This document shows positions 8,925-18,690 of a stretch of DNA of 21,917 nt, piece after piece. The notes beneath the pieces are model-generated. The model saw only the letters and a list, made by a program, of their open reading frames with translations, did no database searches and was not told where the DNA came from. The stretch is from assembly GCA_014885115.2 (NCBI GenBank), contig WKLE02002413.1:1-21917 (forward strand), given 5' to 3'. The position numbers were made by a program, and so were the translations under genes. This DNA comes from Asterionellopsis glacialis (taxonomy: Eukaryota; Bacillariophyta; Plagiogrammaphyceae; Rhaphoneidales; Asterionellopsidaceae). The stretch's first letter is position 1, and every line of letters begins with the position of its first letter.

Positions 8925-9578
8925 TCATGCTGCGGCAGCAAGTTTGGGTTCTTGAAAGGTTGTAGTATTCAAAATCATTGCCTTACGATCAACATGATGA
9001 AGGTACGTTGATTGTTCTGCATTGAATAGAAATCCTTCGCATAGACGAAAGCATGTTTTTGCCCTGCTGAAATCTGAAAGTTCCTGATAGATAACACCCG
9101 CGTTGAAATGGACGACTGCCTCCAAGGCAGGTACGTCTGGCAACAACTCTCTCACTTGTTGGTAAAGTTGGAGACATGTTTTCAAACTTGCACGACCTCT
9201 TGCACCGATTCGAATAGAGTGCAAGTGTAGTGATAGTGCAAAATTGAACAAAAGGGCAGCTGTAGCTTCGTTTTTGATTGCCAGGATTTCTGATGGTGAG
9301 ACAATCAAGGGGCGACTGTAGATAAAAGGGGAAGAGCTTGATTCTTCCGGTTGGTCACATGATTGTTCTGACCAATTTAGGGCATTTGTTGGAAGTTTCT
9401 TTTGATCTTCTTGTTGTGCACTTGGAGAATTTAGTGTCTGCTGTTCTTCAGTTTTACATTTGCTCTGAACAACACGCAATGCATCACTGAAGAGAACTGC
9501 AGCTTCTCTGTAGTCATTGGCTTGAAGGAGAGAAATTCCCTCGTTGTTCATTTGGAAGATTCGATCGTTCGCTAGCAT
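8925..9578 (-). CDS. Small TPR-like protein, function unknown
   Basis: 217 residues with no signal peptide or membrane segment. Residues 9-38 (NNEGISLLQANDYREAAVLF) have the helix-turn-helix pattern of a tetratricopeptide repeat. Residues ~103-150 (AATAALLFNFALSLHLHSI then CLQLYQQV) and ~151-185 (AVVHFNAGVIYQELSDFSRA) form two further TPR-like units. A 45-residue Gln/Ser/Pro-rich insertion (about 42-85) separates the first from the rest, and PFIYSRPL (84-91) precedes the second block. I recall many diatom proteins with this arrangement, a lineage-expanded family without a known role. TPR units usually mediate protein-protein binding. The start is a true ATG at the edge of the first repeat. 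Confidence 0.8.
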   Translation of the reverse strand: MLANDRIFQMNNEGISLLQANDYREAAVLFSDALRVVQSKCKTEEQQTLNSPSAQQEDQKKLPTNALNWSEQSCDQPEESSSSPFIYSRPLIVSPSEILAIKNEATAALLFNFALSLHLHSIRIGARGRASLKTCLQLYQQVRELLPDVPALEAVVHFNAGVIYQELSDFSRAKTCFRLCEGFLFNAEQSTYLHHVDRKAMILNTTTFQEPKLAAAA

Positions 9579-9732
9579 GTTTCAAATTTGACCTTCGACG
9601 TCTTGGGCTTGCCTGTTTTGTTTCGATTAGTTGTGAGCAAGCCTTTTTATTTATTTATTTTTCTGCGAAGCGAAATGATCAGGATTGAAACATAAAAGAC
9701 AGTAAGTAAACAGAACAGAATCAGAACAGTGA

Positions 9733-10219
9733 TACTGCGGTATTGTAATTTATAAAGGGCTTCTCTACTCGTGTTCCATGTGCTTAAACCAGATCAGTCA
9801 ATGACATTGCGGCATATCAATAAGTCCAGGATTTTCTCTGTCCGTGTAGGATATACTCGTAGTCCTAGTAGGATCCCATACCTGGGACGGAGAAATTCAG
9901 TACAGGTACTATTCATTACAATAATTCCCAGGTACTAACTTTTAGACCACAAGACTGTTTGGTTCGTAGTATTTTGCTTTTAAAAGAACATTACAGACAC
10001 AATACAACATGAACACAAAGAGTACGGATATTAAAAAGAAAGTCGTATCATATCTCAGTGAAGAACTATGAACGGCAAAGAAGCCGTTAATTTTTAATCG
10101 TGAAGACCATATTAGTACACTCTACCTGTAATTATTAATGTTCAAGAAAATAAGTACAGCAGGTAGATAATCCGCATATTTATTATTACTGCGGCATAGT
10201 AATATTTATGGGGTTCTCT
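9733..10219 (+). repeat. Imperfect direct repeat pair
   Basis: 9733-9766 and 10187-10219 share the pattern TACTGCGG(T/C)AT(T/A)GTAAT, then a TTTAT-like stretch, GGG and TTCTCT at the same spacing to within a base. A weaker third relative, CGGTATAGTAATTATTT, lies at 10520-10536. They could be fragments of a decayed dispersed repeat. Confidence 0.45.
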
Positions 10220-10335
10220 TTGCTGTATCTTTGTGGGATACATAGGTACCACGTATACATTTGTATACAAAAAATGAACCTGTAGGTACAGCATCGACTA
10301 TTGACAAGAAATAAGAATCCACATCGGAAATCTTG

Positions 10336-10355
10336 TTGATATTGCAGAATATCAA
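10336..10355. repeat. 8-bp inverted repeat
   Basis: Arms TTGATATT (10336-10343) and AATATCAA (10348-10355) around GCAG. It is AT-rich, so chance is plausible. Confidence 0.4.
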
Positions 10356-11657
10356 TACACTGTACTGTACATGGTATTCACGTTTCCTGATTGTGAAGGG
10401 ATATTATTCCATTTTCAACGATACCAGTTACGTTTACATACAGTAACTCGTACTGTCAAGAAGACTGTATAGTTCTTATTATTGTGCTCGATAAGTTATA
10501 TTTCACCTATTTTCCATACCGGTATAGTAATTATTTAACGCACCATTTACAGTACTAGGGCTGTAAAAAGGAGCGCTGAAATAATAGTACGGTAAATAGT
10601 ATTGGGATAAAGTACAAGTACTTATTACCGGTAGTATGCAATCTAAAGTACAAAAAGTAGTATCATTTTTACTATTAGAAACAATGGAAAGCAGTCATTG
10701 TTATCGTGAAAACCGCTTGTGAAAACTAAACACCAATCAAATCAAAATAAAAGTAAGTTAGAAATAGGTTTTAGGCCATACTAACCACATGTAGAGAATA
10801 CCGTACAGGTACCATGACTTTGGGAAACCAAAAGAAGTTCCAGAAAATACAGTTCTGTAATAATGTTCATCATTTTTTGACACATTGACATCGGCAGGAA
10901 TCTTTAAGGTGGATAATCCTACCTGTAAAACAATTTTCTACCAATCAAACTTGTTTGTACTTTTTAAAGTACAGTAAGAGAAGTATTTATTAAAGAATCG
11001 AATTGATAGCCCCCAGCAGCAGCACAGTTCCAAAAAATAATGATACCCAGGTAAGCAAACATCTCCAGAGTGACACAAAGATGTAAGACCTTAAAAAAAA
11101 AGTGTATCATTTTACTGATAAGTACTGTTCAGACCGAACCTGTTCGCTTCAGATTCTGATTCTAATCTTCTTGTCCAGTATACTTTATCTCTAGCTGACA
11201 AGGCCTCGAACTATAGGAAACATCGCATTCTTGTAATGACGATTCGTTTCAGCTTCCGAAGATACGTCATGGCGATGTCTTCGATGTCTTCAGTATATCT
11301 CTACAGAATAATCATTAAGGGGGTAGAACGTTTTTTCATTCAATCCTCGGCGTAAAATAAGAACCGTACCTCTCGGGATTGATTTTTCGTGCTTTTATGT
11401 AGACTTTTTAATATTTTTATTTTTTTTCGTTCTCAACCCAAACACCCTGAGAATGATCCATTTTATCCTATTCTTTGGTCAGAAGTGAGCACCAAATGTT
11501 TTAGTAATAACATATATTAGGTATATTCTGGCCTGAAATTGACCGGGAGAATTTTATTTTGTTACTTTAAAAAAAAACACAAAAATCTGTAAAATCATGA
11601 TACTTATGCTATTATGGCAATTCCTATTTTCTGAATAGCTTCTTGGTCAATTTCTCA

Positions 11658-11760
11658 NNNNNNNNNNNNNNNNNNNNNNNNNNNNNNNNNNNNNNNNNNN
11701 NNNNNNNNNNNNNNNNNNNNNNNNNNNNNNNNNNNNNNNNNNNNNNNNNNNNNNNNNNNN
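11658..11760. other. Assembly gap (103 N)
   Basis: A run of unknown bases. Frames that appear to cross it are artefacts of treating N as codons. The true gap length may differ from 103. Confidence 0.98.
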
Positions 11761-11775
11761 GGGGGGGGGGGGGGG
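11761..11775. repeat. G15 homopolymer at gap edge
   Basis: Fifteen consecutive G directly after the N run. It is either a real G tract that stopped assembly or low-quality sequence at a contig end; no other G run of this length occurs in the window. Confidence 0.85.
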
Positions 11776-12067
11776 TTCGCCGAGGCATGAAAAAATACCA
11801 TGAAAAAAAATTCTACCACCTTCATTTCTTTTGCAGACAGACGATAGTGTCCGTATTTTCTAGGTCCTAATACCATAGCAGAAATATGCTTTTATATATA
11901 TTATTTATTAAATAAAACATTATTTTCTTTGCAATTCACAGATTCTGTTCCAACAGAAACCATGAAAATTCTCTACAGTAGGCACAGAGAACAATCTCTA
12001 ATATTGGGCTCTAAGGAAACTTATCTCATGGAGACCCTCTAGGTTCTACTCTTTTTTGGCATAGTAC

Positions 12068-12112
12068 CTGCTGGTTGGACCGTAGGACCGTCCTACCTGT
12101 AGGTCCCAGCAG
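12068..12112. repeat. Imperfect 45-bp inverted repeat
   Basis: Outer arms CTGCTGG (12068-12074) and CCAGCAG (12106-12112); inner arms GTAGGAC (12082-12088) and GTCCTAC (12090-12096) around one C. GGACC/GGTCC halves lie between them in partly offset register. A transcript or cruciform could fold here. It lies ~330 bases upstream of the glycosyltransferase-like gene. Confidence 0.55.
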
Positions 12113-12444
12113 AGTCTAATATGTCTGTAACCCTTGAAGTCCAGGACATTTCTTGTGCTTTGCTCCATACATTTGATATCTTTCATTTTAGAGGAAATAC
12201 TACTGTGTCTTAAGGTCAGAACAACCACAACATACTTTATTACAATATTGTAATTGTAGTTTTATTATTTTATGGTATTTCATTGACAATCAAGAGATGG
12301 TTACTTTCAACTTGACCCAGCACACTGCTGTAATGAGCAAGAAGAACGTACAACTTTGAGCGATATGTTCTCTCTTGATTTGTGTAGTAGCAGGCTTGAT
12401 CCTCTTGGATGATGTGACTTTTCTTGCCATCCCAAGGAAAGCCA

Positions 12445-13167
12445 ATGTATGTTTGTGGTCTAACAAGCGATAATGAAAAGAAAATGAATATTGTAGGGTT
12501 TTGGCATATTGGAAAGAATTATCAACCATCTGATGAAAGTCAAGACTCATTTGTGATGAAGCAGAGAAGGGAAATCTTGAATTCTTATTTGTTCACTGAT
12601 GGATTGAGATCAGGAGACTACGACCTTGCTTTGAATTATGTCACCCAAGAGATTCCTTCTGACAAAACAAAGGATTTCTTCAAGGAAAGCGGTTTGATTC
12701 ATGAACACCATCCTGTAGTACTGAATAATATGGTGGAAGGTGAACAATACTGTGAATTTCCTACACTTATGGAACTCCACTCATTCTGCTTAGCACCAGA
12801 AAACAAAGAAACTATTGTCTTTTACATTCATTCTAAAACAAATGATGGTACCAGAAATCGGTTTGAAGACTATTTATTGGGAAATAACTGTGTAGAGTTT
12901 CTCAAGGATGCCCAAAAGCTAGCTTGTGGACCACTATATACAGGAACTGATGGTGGGGTTTGGAAACATTTTTCTGGAAATTTTTGGATGACAAGATGCT
13001 CTCATATAGATCAACTAAATAAACCATTCCGTACTTCATTTTTGGAAGAGCAAAAGGAACAGCACTTTTTTGGACCTGTTTGGCCTCCTTATGGTCAATT
13101 TTTTGCTGAATATTGGATGATGAATGATGGCAGACCAAGACAAACCAATCGAACATATTTGGAGTAG
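12445..13167 (+). CDS. Glycosyltransferase-like protein
   Basis: 240 residues from the first in-frame ATG; a second ATG at 12484 (MNIVGFWHIG) is also possible. There is an in-frame stop at 12415. Landmarks are YIHSK (127-131), the motif HFSGNFWMTRC (from 175) and FFAEYWMMND near the C-terminus. The order 'YIHSKG ... C..L ... HFSGNFWW ... AE.W' is familiar from a group of putative glycosyltransferases in bacteria, giant viruses and diatoms; here the Gly after HSK is Thr and the second Trp is Met. The N-terminal part (FWHIGKNYQP ... ILNSYLFTDGL) fits the first strand and helix of such enzymes. No membrane anchor is encoded in frame, so the protein is either cytosolic or missing an upstream exon; AG at 12435-12436 could be an acceptor. 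Donor sugar and acceptor are unknown. Confidence 0.7.
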   Translation: MYVCGLTSDNEKKMNIVGFWHIGKNYQPSDESQDSFVMKQRREILNSYLFTDGLRSGDYDLALNYVTQEIPSDKTKDFFKESGLIHEHHPVVLNNMVEGEQYCEFPTLMELHSFCLAPENKETIVFYIHSKTNDGTRNRFEDYLLGNNCVEFLKDAQKLACGPLYTGTDGGVWKHFSGNFWMTRCSHIDQLNKPFRTSFLEEQKEQHFFGPVWPPYGQFFAEYWMMNDGRPRQTNRTYLE

Positions 13168-14032
13168 CGTCTCCGGCTCCTGGAATGATGAAAAAAAGCA
13201 AGTTTGTTCAGATAGTTTTAGGTTTTATGATGAAAAAAATGGTAATGATGTTGAGAAGTAAACTTGATTATACACCCTGCAGAAAAAAAACAATGGGGAG
13301 AATCATCCAAGCAAATGATGCAAAGATGGTGGGATAATAGACTATGTATTTCAGAGGAAGAGGACGTTTAGAGTATGAAAAAAATACGGAAGTACAACTT
13401 GCAGACACAAGTACACAAGTAGGATTTAATTAATATTCAAATATGTAGAAAAAACTAAAACTGACATCTTCCGCTTACTATACTTCAAAAGATTCATAAA
13501 GCACACCATACACAGTTTAAAAAAATTTGGGTTTGCTGGTAAACAAGCAACAAAAAAATTGATAGGACAGGTCATGTGTACGGTACTCATCAGATCATTC
13601 CTCGTCCTTTTGCTTGAGCAGACCATTATTTTAACCTTAACCTTCAACAATATATAAACCATCATTTTTCGTGGAATCAACACACTCATACTCCTATTGC
13701 TTGGGGTGGGATCGCCAAAATTCGAAAAATCTCCCAAAAAAGGCGAAACCATGTCCGAAAAAGCGAACCATCGTATTATTATTATTGATCACCAGTATCC
13801 ACCACCGCACTCCACTAATGGAATGGAACCGAGTGTTCTCTAGAAAAGCCACACACAGAGACAGAGCATCAAGGTATAACGTAATTCTTACCACCTACTG
13901 TAGGACTACAGTGCCGCACCTTCTATATTCCCAACTTGCAAGAAGCAATTGGAAATAGTTGTCATTGCTAGTTTGTGAACGAGTTTTCACCAGATACATT
14001 GCATTAGGACAAGACAACAACAAGGACCAAAA
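13168..14032. other. Intergenic, no supported gene
   Basis: 865 bases between two plus-strand genes. Overlapping frames on opposite strands (13426-13752 minus, 13671-13958 plus, 13694-13894 minus) have no domain signal. A short inverted repeat, ACTGTAG / CTACAGT around GA, lies at 13897-13912 about 120 bases before the copine start, so it could sit in its promoter. Confidence 0.6.
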
Positions 14033-16326
14033 ATGATGAGACTACAACTCTTACTTAGAGCTGAAAAACTTCCATGTAAATCAACATGGAATAAAAAATC
14101 ACCAAATGCACTAGCTACAGTTTCCGATATGTTAAATGTTGGGAGTGTCATGGGTGTCACTAGGAAACTCATTGGTAGGACAGAAATTGTTCCTCAAACA
14201 GCAAATCCTGAATGGGCTACTGTGATTACCATAAGTCATACGTCTGGAACACAACATCGATTAAGTATTGATGTCTTTGATAATAAGGCATACGATGAAC
14301 AAGATTGTGCTTCCGTGTACAAGAAACGATCTGACCAACAAATATCAGAACATGAACCAGAACAACTTTGTGGTATTATTGTGGATGTAGAAACTATACT
14401 ATCTAAAAAAGATCATGAGCTTACAGAAGGTATACCAGGAAGTAGTGGGAAGATCCATATAAAGCTGGAGCAATCTTTACTACCACCAGTGTCCTCCATA
14501 GTAGGACCCATCCACTTTCGATTTCAATTCCGGGGATACAAATGTACCAATACACGATTGGCACTTTTAAATTTAGACCGACCAGACTTTTTTGTTGAAA
14601 TACGGCGTAAACAAAAAGGTGTGTCTCAAAATACATGGGGCCTAGTTTACAGATCTAAACGATGCAAGAGTACATTGAATCCACTGTGGGACAAGGATAG
14701 AATGGATATCGAAGTCTTGTGCAATTATGATTATAATCGTGAAATTCGTATATCCATTGTAGATCGCGATTCACAAGGGAAACGTACATGGTTAGGATCC
14801 TGTGATACCACCATGAAAGATCTTATGGATAGTGTTGCCGTAAGAGGTAACCTAGATCGTGATATGGCATTTGCATTAGTACGTGTGGATGATATGAAGA
14901 AGAAGCAAAAACGTGGTGAATTAGTAGTCCTTCAAGCGGAAATCAATGGTGACAATGGTGAGTATTCTTCCACATCTTTGTCTTCTCCTCGTGGATCACA
15001 TACAAGCCATACAATGATGGCATCACCACGATCCTCTACCCGGTCGTCCGTAACTTCTATTCGATCTTCTGTCAATTCTCAAACGACTGCAGCAGAATCT
15101 GTACAAGTCCTTCCACCACCTGCTGTTGCATCATCGTCACCACGTGCAGTGCGCGTCCTTCAACCTCCACAACGAGAACCATCTGTCCCTACAGCTTTGG
15201 CAGTATCCATATCAGAAGCACGATATACCTTGGACGACTACGTAGGTAGTGCATCAAGTCGATGTCAACTAAATATGTGTGTTGCTATTGACTTTACCAA
15301 CCACCACGGTACTCACAAAAATCAAGGATCTACATCTACACCATCTTTGAATGATTACGAATGGGTCATGAGTGTCATGGACCTCGCATTAAGTCCCTAC
15401 CAAGTCAATACAGACTATCCTGTATTTGGTTTTGGTGCAGCAACTATGAATGGTCGTCGTCAACAACACGTACATGAAATATTCCAATGTGGACCATCCA
15501 AAACAGCCAACGGTGCTAATGGTTTAGTCAAGGCCTATCAAACATTTTTCAAAACTGGTCTTGAATGTAGCAATTATCGCATTGGATATAATAAAATTAT
15601 ACAAGCTTCTGCAGCTCACGCAAGGACTGTAATGGTACGTTCCTAGTTTTCTATATATATATATAAGTGTATACTGTTTTGTGATGTAAAATCATCGTGT
15701 CACTTGGGAGGAAAAAAATTTCCAGCACTTGCCAAAAAGTGAAAAGAATCGACACAATGTACTAACGAAGAAGTGACTCGATCGTCTTTTTTAATGTCTC
15801 AGCATGAAGCACAACAACAGCAACAACTTGCTTATACCGTGCTATTGATCTTAACAACTGGTTCAACAAAGGATATCCTAGAGGCAAAACAAACGATAGG
15901 TACGTTGTTTCATATGTTGTATGCGTTTTTCATATAGTATTTGTCGAAAGTTTTACTTGCATGATGGAAAAACAAGTATTTCAAAAACTGAAACTTTTCT
16001 ATTCATTTTGTTTAATCAATGTTTTTCTTTTTTCTTTACCCTTTGCAGAAAGTGTCAGTAATGAACCAGTATCCATCATTTTTGTCAAAATGGATGGTGA
16101 CAACAACAATGGCGGTGGCAGTTCTAGATCTGATACTTGGGACGATGTCAAATTGGATGTTCAATTAACCCGAAATGGGTGTCGCTCGTTTTGTTCCTTT
16201 TTACAAACTAGTCAATTTTCAAATCCAAGACGCAATTCACAAGGTTTGGCTACTTCAGCTATTGCACGTCTTGAAGAAAATATACCTACCTACTTTCTTG
16301 CTCAGAGTATCTACCCTACAGTATAA
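14033..16326 (+). CDS. Copine (C2-C2-vWA) protein
   Basis: Exons 14033-15634, 15803-15899 and 16049-16326 give 658 residues. C2A is at ~1-150, C2B at ~165-310, a Ser/Pro-rich linker at ~311-395, and the copine vWA domain at ~396-658. Landmarks of the vWA part are CVAIDFTNHHG (copines: AIDFTASNG), YPVFGFGA (PAFGFGA), QIFQCGPS-like and GLVKAYQTFF, then in exon 2 LLILTTGSTKDILEAKQTI and in exon 3 VSIIFVKMDG. Copines bind phospholipid membranes in response to Ca2+ and recruit partners through the vWA domain. C2B keeps likely Ca2+ ligands D185 (RPDFF), D244 and D246 (VDRDS). C2A has NKKSPNA where an Asp loop is expected and may not bind Ca2+. The MIDAS motif is reduced (D420-F-T422-N-H424, no third Ser). 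The start is the first of two ATGs. Confidence 0.92.
15635..15802 (+). other. Copine intron 1
   Basis: 168-base phase-0 intron with donor gtacgttc and acceptor tgtctcag. It contains a (TA)7 tract at 15652-15665. Skipping it joins ...ASAAHARTVM to HEAQQQQQLAYTVLLILTTG, restoring the copine vWA order. Confidence 0.88.
15900..16048 (+). other. Copine intron 2
   Basis: 149-base phase-1 intron with donor gtacgttg and acceptor ctttgcag, preceded by a long T/C-rich tract. It joins EAKQTI to ESVSNEPVSIIFVK, matching the copine strand 'lPmSIIIVGVG'. Confidence 0.88.
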
Positions 16327-17295
16327 AAAACATTAGGACTACCTTGATGTAGAATATTTCAAAAGTTGAAATTTGATATATATGTATATTTAAATATTAG
16401 TTCGATTTGTCAATCCTTTCACTAAATGATGAGACCTCTCAACGCATGTATTTATTCAGGATTGACGGCTCACACTTTGTATATAGTGGTCAATCCAAAC
16501 CTGCTAGAAAATAAACCATTTTAGAAGCCAACAATGAGTGTCAACAATCAAGTACGACAGAGTTTCTGGTTACAAGTTTTGGTGTCTCTAACTTGATAAT
16601 TTTGTATAGAGGTAGTATTATTTTTGTTCTCTAAAAAACAAATTAAAATCACGGACTGTACTGTGTACTGTACAACAATCTACTTATTGAAAAGAAATAC
16701 TATTGGGTTACATATTGTTGTTTGTTTGTATGTTGTTGTTGTTAACTCGGTCTCCGGGACGCCCGTGCGTGCCAATCGTGTGGTTTGTTTGTATGTATGT
16801 TACGTAACTACTCACGACACTTCATGGGAAGAGAACCCTGCTGGGGTCCGATAGTCAGTACCAGATTATATTATATAAATGTCTAATATGTACCTGGGGG
16901 TAGGAAGAGATTGGTGGATTTCGGTTCTGGGTTTTGGTATCATCTTTTATTATACGAGTAAAACCGATCAAATTCTTGTATATTCCCTTCTGATTATAAA
17001 TACTTGTAAGCGAAAACGGAACAGTTGTTTTTTTGGATACACTATTTCGAAATGAATCTTTTGTAAATAATTAATACAATTTGCATATGAATTTCTACAT
17101 ATTATTGCGTACAGAATGTGGAACAGCTTGACTTGTGAGAAAGCACCGACGATCCCGCGATCCATCCTCGGCAGGGAACGCCAAGACAAAGATCCACAAT
17201 AAAGCTGCTGTCTCTGGAGAATTCAGGAGCAGGTGGTCATCGTCTATAAAGGAAAACGTACTTACATCGAACAAGGACTATATATCTGGTTCAAT
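16327..17295. other. Intergenic, no supported gene
   Basis: 969 bases between two plus-strand genes. TG/TTG-rich stretches occur near 16715-16800, and a small plus-strand frame (16624-16854) lacks features. The final ~150 bases are the presumed promoter and leader of the oxygenase gene; another frame at 17135-17413 overlaps that gene's start and looks spurious. Confidence 0.6.
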
Positions 17296-18690
17296 ATGCC
17301 GCCATCATCTTCATTATCGTTTCAATCCGAAACGGAGACAAAAAAGAAGAAACATGTTTCTTTTTGTAACTTCAAGTTGTTTTTTTGGATTTCCTTTCTT
17401 GGTGTCACCATGACATCTATCATTATTGCCAATGTTCCAGTAGAATATGCACTCCCCTCCAAGTATGTGTTACCTACACCAACACAGGAAGCTGATGTCA
17501 CAAGTGGAGGTTCGTACAAGGATGATGCTGTTACCATTGCCTCAGGTTTAACAGCTACGTACGGTCCATTAGGATTCCCATTAGTTGTATCTCCCCAAAA
17601 GCAGCCACAAAACACCAACAGCAATTTCGATACCATTGACCAATTATGTGATTGGTTAAAAACTAACGAAGATTGGATTATGGAAAAATTGTATACTCAT
17701 GGGGCTGTCTTGTTTCGTGGATTTACCAAGGCCTTGGTGACACCTACAGATTTTGAGAAATTTGCCTTAACGTTGGAACCGAATTTGGAAAAATCGTATT
17801 TGGGAACATCCACACGAAGTGTACAAGATGGTACGACCTATGTTCACTCGGCTTCCGATTATGATGGCTGGAGGATTATTCCAAGTCACCTGGAAATGTC
17901 CTTTTTACCAACATTACCAGCCAAGATATTTTTCTATGCACATGCACCCAATGAGGGGATTGGTGGTGAAACACCCCTTGTTGACTTTCGACAAGTGTAT
18001 CGTGATATGGACCCTCAAGTCCTTGCAGAATTTAAGAAACGTGAAATCAAGTATATTCGCAAGTATCATGATATTACACAGGGTCCATGTTATGACTATT
18101 TCATCCATAAGGATTGGCAATCCATGTTTGATACCTACAATGCTACCTTGGCAGGAGAACGAGCCAAACAAGCAGGTTTTGATTGGAGTTTTGATGAGCA
18201 AGATACAACTGCCGATACACCCAACGATACATCGACAGAATCGACAACAACGACGACGTACAAGGGTACTATGAAATTAGTTCATTCGTTACCACCTACA
18301 CGTATCCATCCACACACAAAGGATGAAATTTGGTCCAACCATATCAATGTATTACACGCGGATTCCATTCCCGCTGAATTTGCATATTCGGCACAACACT
18401 TGCGATCATGGAAATATGTATTTATTTATTATGCATTTGAAGTGTTGGTGTTTCTACAAAAGTATTTACAACATGGTGGTGACGTTAGTGAAATGGGACA
18501 TCACGTGACACATAAAGATGGTACTACAATGAACATTCAGCATATCAATCATATCAAACAAACTGTTTGGAAAAATACAATTGTATACAAACATCAAAAG
18601 GGTGATGTAGCATTATTGGATAATTATCGTGTTGCTCATGGAAGACAACCCTTTAAAGGTCCACGTACTATCCTTACTGCATGGCATTGA
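17296..18690 (+). CDS. TauD/TfdA-family Fe(II)/2-oxoglutarate oxygenase, N-terminally anchored
   Basis: 464 residues from the first ATG; the open frame upstream uses only GTG. Residues 16-19 are KKKK and ~26-48 are hydrophobic (KLFFWISFLGVTMTSIIIANV), a likely type II membrane anchor. The enzyme core runs from ~100: LYTHGAVLFRGF, then the metal site H198-L-E200 (HxE, as in clavaminate synthase-like enzymes) in SHLEMSFLPTLPAKIFFYA, GIGGETPLVDFRQVY, and near the C-terminus DNYRVAHGRQPFKGPRTIL with distal ligand H448 and probable 2-oxoglutarate-binding R457. All ligands are present, so it should couple 2-oxoglutarate decarboxylation to oxidation of an unknown substrate. An acidic, Thr-rich insertion (~300-330) interrupts the core. 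Starting at the ATG at 17410 (426 residues) would remove the basic segment and most of the anchor and give a soluble form. It is convergent with the globin gene. Confidence 0.88.
   Translation: MPPSSSLSFQSETETKKKKHVSFCNFKLFFWISFLGVTMTSIIIANVPVEYALPSKYVLPTPTQEADVTSGGSYKDDAVTIASGLTATYGPLGFPLVVSPQKQPQNTNSNFDTIDQLCDWLKTNEDWIMEKLYTHGAVLFRGFTKALVTPTDFEKFALTLEPNLEKSYLGTSTRSVQDGTTYVHSASDYDGWRIIPSHLEMSFLPTLPAKIFFYAHAPNEGIGGETPLVDFRQVYRDMDPQVLAEFKKREIKYIRKYHDITQGPCYDYFIHKDWQSMFDTYNATLAGERAKQAGFDWSFDEQDTTADTPNDTSTESTTTTTYKGTMKLVHSLPPTRIHPHTKDEIWSNHINVLHADSIPAEFAYSAQHLRSWKYVFIYYAFEVLVFLQKYLQHGGDVSEMGHHVTHKDGTTMNIQHINHIKQTVWKNTIVYKHQKGDVALLDNYRVAHGRQPFKGPRTILTAWH

Larger units (their letters stand above)
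9579..12444. other. Gene-poor AT-rich stretch with assembly gap
   Basis: 2.9 kb without a supported gene; no ATG-initiated frame has recognisable domains. It holds an assembly gap (11658-11760), a G15 run beside it, an imperfect 34-bp repeat pair (9733-9766 and 10187-10219), inverted repeats at 10336-10355 and 12068-12112, and many ACAGTAC/GTACTGT and TACCTGTA words. The left end is the presumed promoter of the TPR gene. Because of the gap, an exon or mobile element in the missing sequence cannot be excluded. Confidence 0.6.

Noticed and set aside
10071..10094. Hairpin AACGGC / GCCGTT followed by a T run, like a bacterial terminator
   Set aside because: The surrounding genome is eukaryotic, no gene ends there, and the six-base arms are within chance.
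11643..11876. Frames running through the N gap on both strands
   Set aside because: They exist only because N codons are read as open.
13426..13958. Overlapping frames on both strands between the glycosyltransferase-like gene and the copine
   Set aside because: They have no domains, overlap each other and show no codon pattern like the neighbouring genes.
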